64,000 nucleotides of DNA from Marinobacterium sedimentorum (GCF_024267675.1 NZ_JALDYX010000020.1:21770-85769), one strand, 5' to 3'. Shown: positions 52,564 to 61,963, numbered from the stretch's first letter. The notes: generated from the letters alone by a model not told the origin. Made by a program: numbers and translations.

Positions 52564-53286
52564 TTAAATGCCGTGGCCAAGGTGGTAGAGGGCATTGTTA
52601 CGAAAGCCACGCTGGTTCTCGGGACGGAAATTGACGCAATAATCGTCCTCGCTGACCGGGGCGGCGTTGGCCAGCTCGATCTGCACGGCGGCGGTTGGAT
52701 ATTGTGCAGCCTGGCTCAGCGGATGCGGACAGCTGTGCAGCAGCACCAGAGTGTCCATGTCGAAGCGCAGCGTGACGGTGCTTCCTGGCCGGCTGTGGTT
52801 TTCGACCAGTGTCAGACGCCCTTCGGCGTCGGCCGCCACCTTGCTGAACCAGTTGACGTTGGCGGCCAGGTCTGCGCGGCCGAGACCGTACTTGGCCAGC
52901 TCCACCAGGAAGGCGTCGTGGCCATTCTGGTGCCAGTCATTGCGGTCATGCTGGTAGTCACGCAGGCCCCAGCGCTCGGCGACCTGTTCGGCGCGGCTGT
53001 TACCGCAGACGGTCTCGTGCCAGCCGAGGCTGTCATCGGTGATCGAGCAGAAGATGCGGCCCATGTCGGAATAGAGGCAGTTGCCGCGCTGCAGCTTGAA
53101 GGTGTGCTGGCACTTCAGCGTATCCGGCGCGTTATAGCGCTCCAGCAGATTGTCGGGATTGTAGAGCAGCATGCCGATATTGGCGTTGCCGTCGAGATCG
53201 GTCAGGCGCATCTCTGTGCCCCGGCGCATGCGCAGCGACCAGTGGCTGCCGGCCGGTATGCGGGTCTGATACAGGGGGGTTGTCAT
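52564..53286 (-). CDS. cgdA: Carboxyguanidine deiminase subunit A (DUF1989, UAAP1)
   Basis: GGAG with 8 nt spacing favours the ATG at 53286 over those upstream; 240 residues. ARIPAGSHWSLRMRRGTEMR-like opening, LTDLDGNANIGMLLYNPDN, CSITDDSLGWHETVCGNSRA and ADLAANVNWFSKVAADAEGR place it in the DUF1989/UAAP1 group. The second subunit gene follows after 132 nt. The cytosolic heteromer deiminates carboxyguanidine. Confidence 0.88.
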   Translation of the reverse strand: MTTPLYQTRIPAGSHWSLRMRRGTEMRLTDLDGNANIGMLLYNPDNLLERYNAPDTLKCQHTFKLQRGNCLYSDMGRIFCSITDDSLGWHETVCGNSRAEQVAERWGLRDYQHDRNDWHQNGHDAFLVELAKYGLGRADLAANVNWFSKVAADAEGRLTLVENHSRPGSTVTLRFDMDTLVLLHSCPHPLSQAAQYPTAAVQIELANAAPVSEDDYCVNFRPENQRGFRNNALYHLGHGI

Positions 53287-53311
53287 TATCATGTCTCCAT
53301 TTGCATCGCAG

Positions 53312-54094
53312 TCAAGGGTTGGTGGCCAGGTGCAGTACCTGGGGCAGTGGCTCTTCGTGCGAAAGCGCAGGCCTGAGTTGCTGCTGATCGATGGGCAGGT
53401 CATAGGTGATGCTGGCGCCATATGCCTGCGGGGCCTGGGGGTCGTGGCGCAGTTTGTCGAAGACCCAAAGCCTTGTGCCCAGGTAGAAACCCTCCTTGAG
53501 ATCGTGGGTCACCATGAATACCGTCAGTTTGTGTTCGCGCCACAGGTCCGTGACCAGCCGGTGCATGTCGGCGCGGATACCTGGATCCAGGGCGCCGAAG
53601 GGCTCGTCGAGCAGCAGGATGCGGGGTTTGTTGATCAGTGCCTGGGCGATGGCCAGACGCTGGCGCATGCCGCCCGACAGTTCGTGAGGATACTTGTCCA
53701 GGGCATGACTCAAGCCCACCTGCTCCAGCATTAGCCGGGCCCGGACGCAGGCATCGCGCCGGACACGGCCAAACAGATGGCCGGTGAGGCCTGGGCGAGC
53801 AAAGGCACAGGCTGCCAGGACGTTATCGATCACGGTCATGTGCGCAAACACCGAGTATTGCTGGAACACGATACCGCGGTCTGCATCTGGCTCGTCACGT
53901 ACCGGTGTGCCATCAAGCAGCAGCTGGCCGCGGCTGGGCGTTTCTGTGCCTAGCAGCAACTTCAGGAAGGTGCTCTTGCCACAGCCGGAGGCGCCAACCA
54001 GAGTGATGAACTCGCCCTCATTAACCTTCACGTTGATGCGTTCAAGAACGACTTGGTCACCGTACTCTTTCCAGATATTGCGGGCTTCGATCAT
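53312..54094 (-). CDS. ABC transporter ATP-binding protein (guanidine import)
   Basis: A 260-residue NitT/TauT-type ATPase: Walker A GASGCGKST, signature LSGGMRQRLAIAQAL, Walker B RILLLDEPFGALD, switch His in VTHDLKEG. It overlaps the permease gene by 4 nt. Operon position and riboswitch assign it to guanidine (formerly urea) uptake. Confidence 0.92.
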   Translation of the reverse strand: MIEARNIWKEYGDQVVLERINVKVNEGEFITLVGASGCGKSTFLKLLLGTETPSRGQLLLDGTPVRDEPDADRGIVFQQYSVFAHMTVIDNVLAACAFARPGLTGHLFGRVRRDACVRARLMLEQVGLSHALDKYPHELSGGMRQRLAIAQALINKPRILLLDEPFGALDPGIRADMHRLVTDLWREHKLTVFMVTHDLKEGFYLGTRLWVFDKLRHDPQAPQAYGASITYDLPIDQQQLRPALSHEEPLPQVLHLATNP

Positions 54095-54912
54095 GATTGG
54101 CCTCCTTGGGCGTACCAGGGAAACAGGCGACGGTTTGTCCAGGCGAGCAGGCTGTCGAATGCAAAGGCCAGCAGCGTGATCCAGGCGACATAGGGCAATA
54201 TCACATCCATGGCGAGGTAGCGCCGTACCAGAAAAATGCGATAGCCCAGGCCATCGGTTGCGGCGATCGCTTCGGCGGCGATCAGGAACAGCCAGCCGGC
54301 GCCAAGGGAGAGTCGTACCGCATCAATCAGCTTGGGCAGCAGTTGCGGTAGCAGTACCCGGATCAGGATCTGCGGCGTGCTGGCGCCGAGGGTTTGGGCC
54401 TTGACCAGCTGCTCGAATGGGATTTGCTGGGTCGCACGCTGGATATCGCGGGCGATAAAAGGTGTGATGCCGACGGCAATCAGTACCACCTTGGACAGTT
54501 CGCCGAGGCCGAAGACGATAAACAGGATCGGCAGCAACGCCAGAGGCGGCACCAGCGAAATCACGGTCAGCAGCGGCGACAGCGGCGCACGCACCAGCGG
54601 CAGGGCGCCGGTGAAGAGGCCCAGCAGCAGGCCCGTCACCGCGGCGACGGACATGCCGATACCGAGGCGTGCAAGGCTGCTGGCGGTGTCCGCCCAGAAC
54701 AGGTATTCCCCGCTGCGTTTGCTCGGTTCCAGCGCCATGCGGCCGAGTGCCTCGCCGAACTGGCTGAAGCTTGGCAGCAGCTTGTCGTTCGGATTGGCCT
54801 CGAGTCGTGCATCGGAACCCAGCAGGTAGAGCACCAGCAGCAGGGCGAAAGGCAGCAGCGCCAGTAAAAGATGCCAGGGGCTGGCCGGCGTCAGGTTAAT
54901 GAGTCGTTTCAT
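54091..54912 (-). CDS. ABC transporter permease (guanidine import)
   Basis: A 273-residue permease with six or so membrane helices and a BPD-type EAA loop (PFEQLVKAQTLGASTPQILI). It belongs to the NitT/TauT-like family seen in urea-carboxylase regions. It is coupled to the ATPase by a 4 nt overlap and lies 38 nt after the binding-protein gene. Confidence 0.92.
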   Translation of the reverse strand: MKRLINLTPASPWHLLLALLPFALLLVLYLLGSDARLEANPNDKLLPSFSQFGEALGRMALEPSKRSGEYLFWADTASSLARLGIGMSVAAVTGLLLGLFTGALPLVRAPLSPLLTVISLVPPLALLPILFIVFGLGELSKVVLIAVGITPFIARDIQRATQQIPFEQLVKAQTLGASTPQILIRVLLPQLLPKLIDAVRLSLGAGWLFLIAAEAIAATDGLGYRIFLVRRYLAMDVILPYVAWITLLAFAFDSLLAWTNRRLFPWYAQGGQS

Positions 54913-54950
54913 GCGATGTCCTTGGGGGCGCTCGACGGCGCCCCTGGTGG

Positions 54951-55991
54951 TTACAGGGAGCCTTCGGCGGCCATGCGCATGTAGGACGGGTCGAAGCGCA
55001 GCTGGATATTGCTGCTGTCGCCATAGGTGCCGGCCGGGGTTTCAATGCCGATAAAGCCGGCATCCGGGGCACCTTCGCCCAGCAGCCCGTGGTTGAAGGA
55101 AAATTCGGCGACCTGCTGCATGGTTTTGATGAGGGTTTCGCTTTCGGTCAGTGCCAGGGCTTCGCTCGGGGCGTAGAACATCCTGGTGCTGGCGAGCTGG
55201 GCGTCGTAGCCGGCCAGATCCGTGCCAGAGGCTGTGGCCATGGCGTCGCGAGCGGCGATAGCTGCCTCATCGTGGCCGCTCATGGTGGCCATCATTTCGT
55301 ACCAGGCGCCGGTCAGGGCCTTGCCCAGTGCCGGATGGGCCTTGAGTGTGTGGGTGTTGATCACCAGCAGATCGATAATTTCGCCGGGAATAAGGGAGGA
55401 GTCGAACACCTGGTGACTGTCCGGCATGGTGGTGATCTCGCTCAGCAACGGGTTCCAGGTGGCGACGGCCTTGACGTCATCGGTGTTGTAGGCCGCGACC
55501 ATGTCGGCATCGGAGGTGTTGACTACCTGTATATCGGATTCCTGCAGACCAACGCTGTCGAGACCGCGGGCCAGCAGGTAGTGGGAGACGCTCAGCTCGA
55601 CCAGGTTGACGGTCTGGCCCTTGATGGCGGCGAGGGAGTCGGAGCCCTTGAGCACAATGCCGTCGTTGCCATTGGAGAAGTCGCCGACGATCAGCGCGGT
55701 ACTGTCGACGCCACCGGCGGCAGGAATCGTCAGCGCATCCATGTTGGTCATGGTGCAGGCGTCGAAACCGCCGGCGCTGTACTGGTTGATCGATTCGATG
55801 TAATCGTTGATCTGCACGACCTCGATATCGATGTCGTACTTGTCTGCCCATTTCTTGACGATGCCCTGTTCCGCCGCCTGCGCCCAGGGCATCCAGCCGA
55901 CATAGATGGACCAGCAGACCTTGAAACTGTCGCGGGCAAAGCTCTGGCTCGAAAGCGCGAGGGACAGAAGTAGAACGGTGAGTCGCAGCAT
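54951..55991 (-). CDS. ABC substrate-binding protein, urea carboxylase-region type (guanidine import)
   Basis: The ATG at 55991 follows GAGAGG and starts a signal peptide (residues 1-19, QSFA cleavage); the frame extends upstream across the riboswitch only by chance. The 346-residue protein has FKVCWSIYVGWMPWAQAAEQ near the mature start, the hallmark of the binding protein of guanidine/urea carboxylase operons. IEVVQINDYIESINQYSAGG and the NTSDADMVAAYNTDDVKAV loop follow the NMT1/SsuA-like fold. Confidence 0.93.
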   Translation of the reverse strand: MLRLTVLLLSLALSSQSFARDSFKVCWSIYVGWMPWAQAAEQGIVKKWADKYDIDIEVVQINDYIESINQYSAGGFDACTMTNMDALTIPAAGGVDSTALIVGDFSNGNDGIVLKGSDSLAAIKGQTVNLVELSVSHYLLARGLDSVGLQESDIQVVNTSDADMVAAYNTDDVKAVATWNPLLSEITTMPDSHQVFDSSLIPGEIIDLLVINTHTLKAHPALGKALTGAWYEMMATMSGHDEAAIAARDAMATASGTDLAGYDAQLASTRMFYAPSEALALTESETLIKTMQQVAEFSFNHGLLGEGAPDAGFIGIETPAGTYGDSSNIQLRFDPSYMRMAAEGSL

Positions 55992-56057
55992 GGCGTACCT
56001 CTCAGTTTGGTTACATAGCGTGCTCGTGGAGTCTTCTTGGCAATACCGCCAGTCGAG

Positions 56058-56150
56058 TCTCCCGGGCTTTTGTCCCGCCGTGTAACCTTTCGCTGAAAGG
56101 TCGAGTGCTCTCGGACCAGTCACTCCTTGCGAAGTCGGAACCCTAGCGCT
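56058..56150 (-). promoter_or_regulatory. Guanidine-I (ykkC) riboswitch
   Basis: On the minus strand the leader contains the three conserved blocks of the guanidine-I aptamer in order: CTAGGGTTCCG (56137-56147), GACTGGTCCGAGAG (56110-56123) and ACACGGCGGGACAAAAGCCC followed by GGGAGA (56058-56084). The P1/P2 stems flank them. It ends 66 nt before the binding-protein ATG. It turns the operon on when guanidine binds and strongly supports the guanidine assignment of all seven genes downstream. Confidence 0.95.
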
Positions 56151-56338
56151 CTATTTGCCAGATTGTGAGTGTCCAGTATTGCCAAGAGTACGGACAACCT
56201 AACCCTTCAATAATTGGGCCATATCGCACGAAAATAAGTAAAAACAGAGAGTTAAGTCGTTTCAGGACGGGGGAGTGCGCGAGGAAGGGAGCTAAATCGC
56301 TCCCTTTTGGTGCGTTATGTGCTGTATCAGTGCGTGAC

Positions 56339-56599
56339 TCAGGACTTAAGCGGGTGTCCGGCCGGCAGTTGGCGTTCGATCCAGAGGGCCAGTTTGTGTT
56401 TCATGTTGCGCTCGTTTTCCTGATCCCTGGCCAGTGGCTGGATCAGCTGATCCTTGACCAGCAGGCGGTACAAAGCCCGGGTTTTTTCACTGGCGCTGTC
56501 GGTCGCTTCAAATTCGCCGGCGCCGCGTTTTTGCATGTAGAGTCCGCCCACTCGGATCGCCTCTCGCACCAGCTCGGCTTCCTGCTTTTCTCGACTCAT
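56339..56599 (-). CDS. DUF5062-like small protein
   Basis: An 86-residue protein: EAELVREAIRVGGLYMQKRG, the SASEKTRALYRLLVKDQLIQ block, and HKLALWIERQLPAGHP. This pattern is that of the DUF5062 family known mainly from vibrios and relatives. Function unknown. Read alone, upstream of and divergent from the CHAD gene. Confidence 0.75.
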   Translation of the reverse strand: MSREKQEAELVREAIRVGGLYMQKRGAGEFEATDSASEKTRALYRLLVKDQLIQPLARDQENERNMKHKLALWIERQLPAGHPLKS

Positions 56600-56703
56600 G
56601 ATGACCTCCTGCTCCGGGGCATTATTCGCTAACAGGGTAGCACTCGCGAGCGGCCCTGTCGGCTAAGCTTTAATGGCTGCAAAAGAATAGTTGGAGAAGG
56701 GTG

Positions 56704-57570
56704 ATGGCATTCAGGATAAGGCGCTCCCGGCCCTTGCCGAAGGAGGTTGCAAAAGCCGCCCGTGGCGAGTTGAAACGCGTCGGGAGACAGCTCGCCAAAC
56801 CGCTGGATGATGGCGATGAAAGCATTCATCAGTTGCGGGTCGGCATGAAACGGATACGGGCGCTGCTGCTGCTCATTCGGGAGCCGATGGGGGAGCCGGC
56901 GTACCGCGCCGGGCAGGCGCGCTGCAAGGCGTTGGCCGATAGTTATGCCGGATCGCGCGATGCCAGCGTGGGGCTGACACTGCTGTCGGGTCTGCTGCTG
57001 TCCGATCCAGATCCTGAGCAGCGGCTGCGGATCAGCACAGGTTTCGAGCGCGCCTTGCCGGCTGGCGTATCCAAGCATCCGCCATTGGATGCCGCGGTGG
57101 AAGAACTCAGACTGATGCGCCACCAGGTCCGGAGCTGGCCGATCGGGTCGCTGCGCCTGCGGCATCTGAGCGGCAGATTGAAGCGGCAATATGGTCGCGC
57201 TAGACGGCTGAACCGACAGGTACGGGCCGATGACGCCATGATTCTTATGCACGAATGGCGCAAGGTCGTAAAACAGCTGCTGTACCAGCTCGACCTGCTG
57301 GCAGGCAGCGGCGATGAGAAATTGCGCAAGCACCTGCGACAGCTCGGCGCTCGGCTGGGCGAGCTGCACGATCTCGACATGCTGGAACTGCAGATTGAGT
57401 CCAGGGCAGAGCTGTTCTGGCTCGATGACCGCCTGTTGCTGCGCCGGCTTATGCAGCAGCGGCGCAGATCCTTGCGCACGCGGGCCCTGCACCACGGTGA
57501 CAAGGTCTTTGCGTCGAAACCCAAACGCTTTGTCCGTGCCCGTTTCGAGCACTGGCAGCGATCCCGCTGA
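56704..57570 (+). CDS. CHAD domain-containing protein
   Basis: A 288-residue, very basic helical protein (ATG at 56704 after GGAGAAGG). IHQLRVGMKRIRALLLLIRE and the second MHEWRKVVKQLLYQLDLLAG are the conserved His/Arg/Lys helices of CHAD domains, which bind polyphosphate. There is no fused CYTH (triphosphatase) domain. It probably localises to polyphosphate granules. Confidence 0.88.
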   Translation: MAFRIRRSRPLPKEVAKAARGELKRVGRQLAKPLDDGDESIHQLRVGMKRIRALLLLIREPMGEPAYRAGQARCKALADSYAGSRDASVGLTLLSGLLLSDPDPEQRLRISTGFERALPAGVSKHPPLDAAVEELRLMRHQVRSWPIGSLRLRHLSGRLKRQYGRARRLNRQVRADDAMILMHEWRKVVKQLLYQLDLLAGSGDEKLRKHLRQLGARLGELHDLDMLELQIESRAELFWLDDRLLLRRLMQQRRRSLRTRALHHGDKVFASKPKRFVRARFEHWQRSR

Positions 57571-57661
57571 TCGGTATACTGGAGGCCTTCAGTACTTTGG
57601 AACCTCCTGGTCGATCGGAATCGAATCCGGGCAGACCTGCGGGGCTCATGGCAGGCACACG

Positions 57662-58306
57662 ATGAAATACAGCATTATCCCGGTCACACCCTTTCAGCAG
57701 AACTGCACTCTGATCTGGTGCGAAGAAACCAACAAGGCCGCTGTGGTTGATCCGGGTGGCGATCTGGCGCGAATACAGGCCCGCATTGATGAGCTCGGCG
57801 TGGTGGTGGAGAAAATCCTGCTAACCCATGCCCATATCGACCACGCCGGTGGCACCCATGAACTGTCGACCCGGCACGCTATTCCCATCGAAGGGCCGCA
57901 TCCGGGTGACCTGTTCTGGATTGAGGGGCTGGATCAGCAGAGCCGGATGTTTGGTTTTCCGCCCGTCGAGTCCTTTACGCCCGATCGCTGGCTGGACGAC
58001 GGTGATGTCGTGACAGTGGGCAATCAGCAGCTGCAGGTACTGCATTGCCCGGGACACACGCCAGGTCATGTGGTGTTTTATCACCAGGCCAGCGAGCTGG
58101 CGCTGGTGGGGGATGTCCTGTTTCAGGGCTCGATCGGGCGCACCGACTTTCCCCAGGGCAATCATCAGCAGCTGATTGACTCCATTCGCAACAAGTTGCT
58201 GCCGCTGGGGGATAAGGTTGCCTTTATTCCGGGGCACGGGCCCATGTCCACCTTCGGCGAAGAGCGGCGCAACAACCCCTTTGTCTCCGACAAGCGTTAC
58301 GGCTAA
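57662..58306 (+). CDS. MBL-fold metallo-hydrolase (YcbL/glyoxalase II-like)
   Basis: The ATG at 57662 is the real start (KYSIIPVTPFQQNC); 214 residues. THAHIDHAGG is the HxHxDH metal motif, followed by HCPGHTPGHVVFYH, ALVGDVLFQGSIGRTDFP and IPGHGPMSTFGEERRNNPFV. This order is that of YcbL-type single-domain glyoxalase II-like hydrolases, which act on S-lactoylglutathione or similar thioesters. Confidence 0.9.
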   Translation: MKYSIIPVTPFQQNCTLIWCEETNKAAVVDPGGDLARIQARIDELGVVVEKILLTHAHIDHAGGTHELSTRHAIPIEGPHPGDLFWIEGLDQQSRMFGFPPVESFTPDRWLDDGDVVTVGNQQLQVLHCPGHTPGHVVFYHQASELALVGDVLFQGSIGRTDFPQGNHQQLIDSIRNKLLPLGDKVAFIPGHGPMSTFGEERRNNPFVSDKRYG

Positions 58307-58348
58307 CTAATATAGCCTAAGGCAATTGGTTGCATTTAAATCGTTAAT

Positions 58349-58377
58349 TTTATCTATCAAAGGTCGGCACCTATACT
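58349..58377 (+). promoter_or_regulatory. Probable dps promoter
   Basis: TTTATC (58349-58354), 17 nt, TATACT (58372-58377) lies 46 nt upstream of the dps ATG. The -10 is good, the -35 poor, consistent with a regulated or stationary-phase promoter. Confidence 0.45.
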
Positions 58378-58422
58378 GGCTCTAACAATACAGCACACTC
58401 AGTCAGACAAGGAGTTAAGCGC

Positions 58423-58896
58423 ATGAGCAACCAGACCATTCAGATCGGCATTCCGGAAATCGAGCGCAAGGCCATTGCCGATGGCCTGAGTTGTCTGCTG
58501 GCCGACTCGTACACGCTTTATCTGCAGACGCACAATTTTCACTGGAACGTGACAGGCCCGCAGTTTCGCGAACTGCATCTGATGTTCGAGGAGCAGTACA
58601 ACGAGCTGGCGCTGGCGGTGGACGAAGTGGCCGAGCGCATCCGCACCCTGGGTGCGGTGGCGCCGGGAACCTACAAGGCTTACGCGAGCCTGAGTTCCAT
58701 CAGGGAAGTTGATGGTGTTCCGCTGGCGGGCGAGATGGTGCAGTTGCTGACCCAGGGTCATGAGCAGGTGGTGCGTACCTGTCGCGACGTGCTGAAAGTG
58801 GCGCAGGCCGCAGACGATGAGTCCACCGCATCGCTGGTGTCGGATCGCATGCGCATCCACGAAAAAACTGCCTGGATGCTGCGCAGCATGGCCTGA
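58423..58896 (+). CDS. dps: Dps-family ferritin-like DNA-protection protein
   Basis: A 157-residue protein after AAGGAG. The Dps dinuclear iron site appears as LYLQTHNFHWNVTGPQFREL with the His and Asp/Glu residues in HLMFEEQYNELALAVDEVAE. SDRMRIHEKTAWMLRSMA closes the four-helix bundle. It assembles as a 12-mer that oxidises and stores iron and shields DNA. No lysine-rich DNA tail is visible. Confidence 0.93.
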   Translation: MSNQTIQIGIPEIERKAIADGLSCLLADSYTLYLQTHNFHWNVTGPQFRELHLMFEEQYNELALAVDEVAERIRTLGAVAPGTYKAYASLSSIREVDGVPLAGEMVQLLTQGHEQVVRTCRDVLKVAQAADDESTASLVSDRMRIHEKTAWMLRSMA

Positions 58897-58905
58897 TCTT
58901 TCAGG

Positions 58906-59547
58906 TTATCCGATGCCCTGACGTCTTGAGTCAGTGCGGTTGCAGGGCTTCGAAGTGTTGGAAACACCGCCACTGATCAGAAAAGCCGTTACCGTGGCGG
59001 TGGGCACATCCAGGCGCTGTATCCGCGAGCTGGGCACGATGATGAGGTTGCCGGCAAAGTTGTAGGACTGCGGCAGATAGACTGCAACATCGTCTTCCAG
59101 CCCAAAGTCTTGCATGGAGTGCTGGGTGACAAACCCCATCAGGCGTACCGCCCCGTCCTCGGTAACGCTGACCAGTACCGGCGTGTCGAAGCGCTTCTGA
59201 TCTCCCAGCAGGGCGCCGAACAGATCCTTCAGCGAGCTGTAGAGCATCTTGAACAGCGGGATGCGATCCAGCAGCGCATCGATGCGTCCGAGCAAATATT
59301 TGCCCAGGTAATTCGAGGCGACCAGTCCCGTCAGCATGATGATGCCAAAGGTGACGCCGATGCCTGTCAGGGTCACCAGCCAGCCGGACTCGACACCCGG
59401 GAAGAGCTGGCTGGTGAGCGCACCCACCGCGTAGAACAGGGTTTTATTCAGGGCAGTAAAAATCAGGTAGACCAGGTAAGTGGTCAGTACCGCTGGCAAC
59501 AGCAGCAGCAGTCCCTGGAAAAATAGGCGCATCAAATATGTGATCAT
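58906..59547 (-). CDS. DUF502 family membrane protein
   Basis: A 213-residue protein with two N-terminal membrane spans (FFQGLLLLLPAVLTTYLVYL and WLVTLTGIGVTFGIIMLTGL), then a soluble domain containing FGALLGDQKRFDTPVLVSVT and the PTATVTAFLISGGVSN ending that define DUF502. Function unknown. Converges on dps with 9 nt between stops. Confidence 0.85.
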   Translation of the reverse strand: MITYLMRLFFQGLLLLLPAVLTTYLVYLIFTALNKTLFYAVGALTSQLFPGVESGWLVTLTGIGVTFGIIMLTGLVASNYLGKYLLGRIDALLDRIPLFKMLYSSLKDLFGALLGDQKRFDTPVLVSVTEDGAVRLMGFVTQHSMQDFGLEDDVAVYLPQSYNFAGNLIIVPSSRIQRLDVPTATVTAFLISGGVSNTSKPCNRTDSRRQGIG

Positions 59548-59654
59548 GAGTTCCGACTTATCCTATGGTTCCGGCGTCTGCAGGTCTTGGTATGTCACAG
59601 CCTAACGGCCGGCGACTGAATCAATGATGACCGTAGTTTTGTACCCCCGCAGGT

Positions 59655-60827
59655 TCAGGGGCGGTGCGGGCGCAACAGGTAATCCTGTGACTGCATTTCG
59701 ATCAGTCGGCTCAGGGTGCGCTGAAACTCGAACTGTAGCTGGCCTTGTCGGTACAGCGCTTGCGGTTCTGCCTCGGCCGACAGATAGAGCTTCACGTTGC
59801 GGTCGTAGAGTTCGTCGATCAGACTGATAAAGCGCCGTGCCGGATCATCCATGGCACTCCAGCGCACTTGGCGGTTACCCGTCGTGGTGGGTGTGAAACT
59901 GCCATCTTCAGTGCCCCGGGCCTTGATGCCTTCGCGCACGGGGCCTCGGAAAACCGGTACGTCGCTGAGCAGCAGGGTGTGAAAACGCTGCGCCAGTTCG
60001 ATGTAATCCAGTGATGAGCGTGGCCCTTGGCACAGAGCGGAAAAATTCAGCCACAGCACCCCGCTGTGCGTGGCATGAACTGTCACCGGGCGATTGCACA
60101 GAGTTATTAATTGCGACCTTGCCGGCGCTTGCCCGGGCGCGCCGTCAGTGGCAGTGGCAGCAAGGCCCGTGAGGTTGGCAAAGTGCCTGGCCAGTTGTGC
60201 GTCGGCGGGCGCACGCAGCACCACATCCGCCTGCGGCTGGGGGCGCCGACGGTGATCCCTGCCGCCATCCAGTGCCTGTACGTGCAGCTTTTGTTCGAGC
60301 AGGCGAATGGCCGGCAGGAAACGTTCGCGCTGCAGGCCGTCGCGGTACAGCTCGCAGGGTGGCCGGTTGGATGTGGCCACCAGGGTCACGCCGCTGTGCA
60401 GCAGCTGCTCAAACAGGCGTCCGAGCAGCATGGCATCACCAATGTCCGATACCTGGACTTCATCGAAACAGAGCACCCGATATTGCCGCGCCAGGCGACG
60501 GGCGATATGTCGCAACGGATCGGCCTTGCCTGATTCCAGCGCCAGCTCGCGGTGTATGTGGGCCATAAATCGGTGAAAGTGCAGACGCAGCGCGGTGCCC
60601 GGTTGCTGTGCGGCATGAAAGATATCCATCAACAGGGTCTTGCCACGGCCCACCGGCCCCCAGAGGTAAAGCCCCCGGGGTGCCGGCTTGCGCCATTGCC
60701 AGGCGGGTCTGGGTCGGGCCAGCTCAAGGTGCAGTTGCTCAAGCTGTTCGATGGCACCCTGTTGTGCGCTATCCAGGGTAAAACCGGGTGTGTCGAGCTG
60801 TGCCTGATAGCGTTGAATGGGTGTCAT
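59655..60827 (-). CDS. zapE: Cell division protein ZapE (AFG1-like ATPase)
   Basis: A 390-residue P-loop ATPase: GLYLWGPVGRGKTLLMDIFH (Walker A), VLCFDEVQVSDIGDAMLLGR (Walker B), TLVATSNRPPCELYRDGLQR. These are the marks of ZapE/AFG1, which binds FtsZ and acts late in division. Standalone gene. Confidence 0.93.
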   Translation of the reverse strand: MTPIQRYQAQLDTPGFTLDSAQQGAIEQLEQLHLELARPRPAWQWRKPAPRGLYLWGPVGRGKTLLMDIFHAAQQPGTALRLHFHRFMAHIHRELALESGKADPLRHIARRLARQYRVLCFDEVQVSDIGDAMLLGRLFEQLLHSGVTLVATSNRPPCELYRDGLQRERFLPAIRLLEQKLHVQALDGGRDHRRRPQPQADVVLRAPADAQLARHFANLTGLAATATDGAPGQAPARSQLITLCNRPVTVHATHSGVLWLNFSALCQGPRSSLDYIELAQRFHTLLLSDVPVFRGPVREGIKARGTEDGSFTPTTTGNRQVRWSAMDDPARRFISLIDELYDRNVKLYLSAEAEPQALYRQGQLQFEFQRTLSRLIEMQSQDYLLRPHRP

Positions 60828-60872
60828 GACATCCTCGGGTGCGACGTCCCGCGATGATAACCCAGCGCCGGG

Positions 60873-61874
60873 TCATTTGTGCAGCTGCATCACCAGGTCG
60901 TAAAGCCTGGGGTCATGCTTGCGCCGGCCTATAATGTCGGCCAGTGGGGCCGCGATCAGATCGCGGCCGACAGCAGCCACCATGATGTCGCTAGAACCGG
61001 CCAGCAGGTAGTTCACCGCCGTCGCACCCATGCAGGATGCCAGCACGCGATCGTGGGCGCTGGGGCTGCCACCGCGCTGGATATGGCCGAGAATGCAGAT
61101 GCGGGGCTCCTCTCCACACTGACGCAGCCGATCGGCCAGGCGTACGGTGAGACCTGGCTCTGCGCCTTCGGCCACCACTATGATGCCACTGGATCCATGA
61201 CCTTTCCTGCGCGCGCTGGCGAGGGTGGAAGCGATGGCGCCGATATCCACTTTGCGTTCAGGAATCAGGGTCATTTCGGCGCCGCAGGCGATGCCGACCT
61301 GCGTGGCAAGGAAGCCGGAGTCACGCCCCATGACTTCAACCAGAAACAGCCGTTCATGGGACAGCGCTGTATCCCTGATGCGATCAATGGCACCTAGCGC
61401 CGTATTGACTGCGGTGTCAAAGCCGATGCTGTCATCGGTGCCATGGATATCGTTATCGATGGTGCAGGGCACCCCGATCACCGCAATATCATGTTCGCAG
61501 GCAAGCCAGTGCGCGCCGGTCAGGGTACCATCACCTCCAATGCAGACCAGTGCCTGGATGCCATTCGTTTTTAACACCTCGGCGGCTTGACTGCGCATGA
61601 GCGGATCCTTGAAGGCCTCGCAGCGATTGCTTTTGAGAATGGTACCGCCGCGCTGAATGATGTTGCTGACCGAACCTGAGTAAAGCCTGCGCATGTCATC
61701 GCTGAGCAAACCGCTGTAACCGCGGTGAATGCCATAGACCTTGATGCCCTGATTCAGCGCCGTACGCACCAGGGCGCGAATGGCGGCATTCATGCCAGGC
61801 GCATCGCCACCGCTGGTAAGTACGCCAATGGCATCGAGCGAACGAATGGCGCTGGGGCTGGGTAGCTGATACAT
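60873..61874 (-). CDS. pfkA: ATP-dependent 6-phosphofructokinase
   Basis: The ATG at 61874, preceded by CAGG, is preferred to the GTG at 61883; 333 residues. GVLTSGGDAPGMNAAIRALV, the CIGGDGTLTGAH block (GGDGT, the ATP rather than PPi type), PCTIDNDIHGTDDSIGFDTA with the catalytic Asp, and the MGRDSGFLA segment are the PFK active site. Phosphorylates fructose-6-phosphate in glycolysis. Confidence 0.93.
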   Translation of the reverse strand: MYQLPSPSAIRSLDAIGVLTSGGDAPGMNAAIRALVRTALNQGIKVYGIHRGYSGLLSDDMRRLYSGSVSNIIQRGGTILKSNRCEAFKDPLMRSQAAEVLKTNGIQALVCIGGDGTLTGAHWLACEHDIAVIGVPCTIDNDIHGTDDSIGFDTAVNTALGAIDRIRDTALSHERLFLVEVMGRDSGFLATQVGIACGAEMTLIPERKVDIGAIASTLASARRKGHGSSGIIVVAEGAEPGLTVRLADRLRQCGEEPRICILGHIQRGGSPSAHDRVLASCMGATAVNYLLAGSSDIMVAAVGRDLIAAPLADIIGRRKHDPRLYDLVMQLHK

Positions 61875-61934
61875 GGGGCGCACCTGAGTGTCTGATCTGT
61901 TTGAACTATAGATGAGGCGGACTGAGCATAAAGG

Positions 61935-61963
61935 TTTGCACCAGAGGTCGGCTAAACTACATT
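61935..61963 (+). promoter_or_regulatory. Probable aceK promoter
   Basis: TTTGCA (61935-61940), 17 nt, TACATT (61958-61963) fits sigma70 and lies 82 nt before the aceK ATG. The gap between pfkA and aceK holds nothing else obvious. Confidence 0.4.

Noticed and set aside
58312..58357. OxyR site upstream of dps
   Set aside because: ATAG and CTAT occur but 42 nt apart rather than in the ATAG-N7-CTAT-N7 series.
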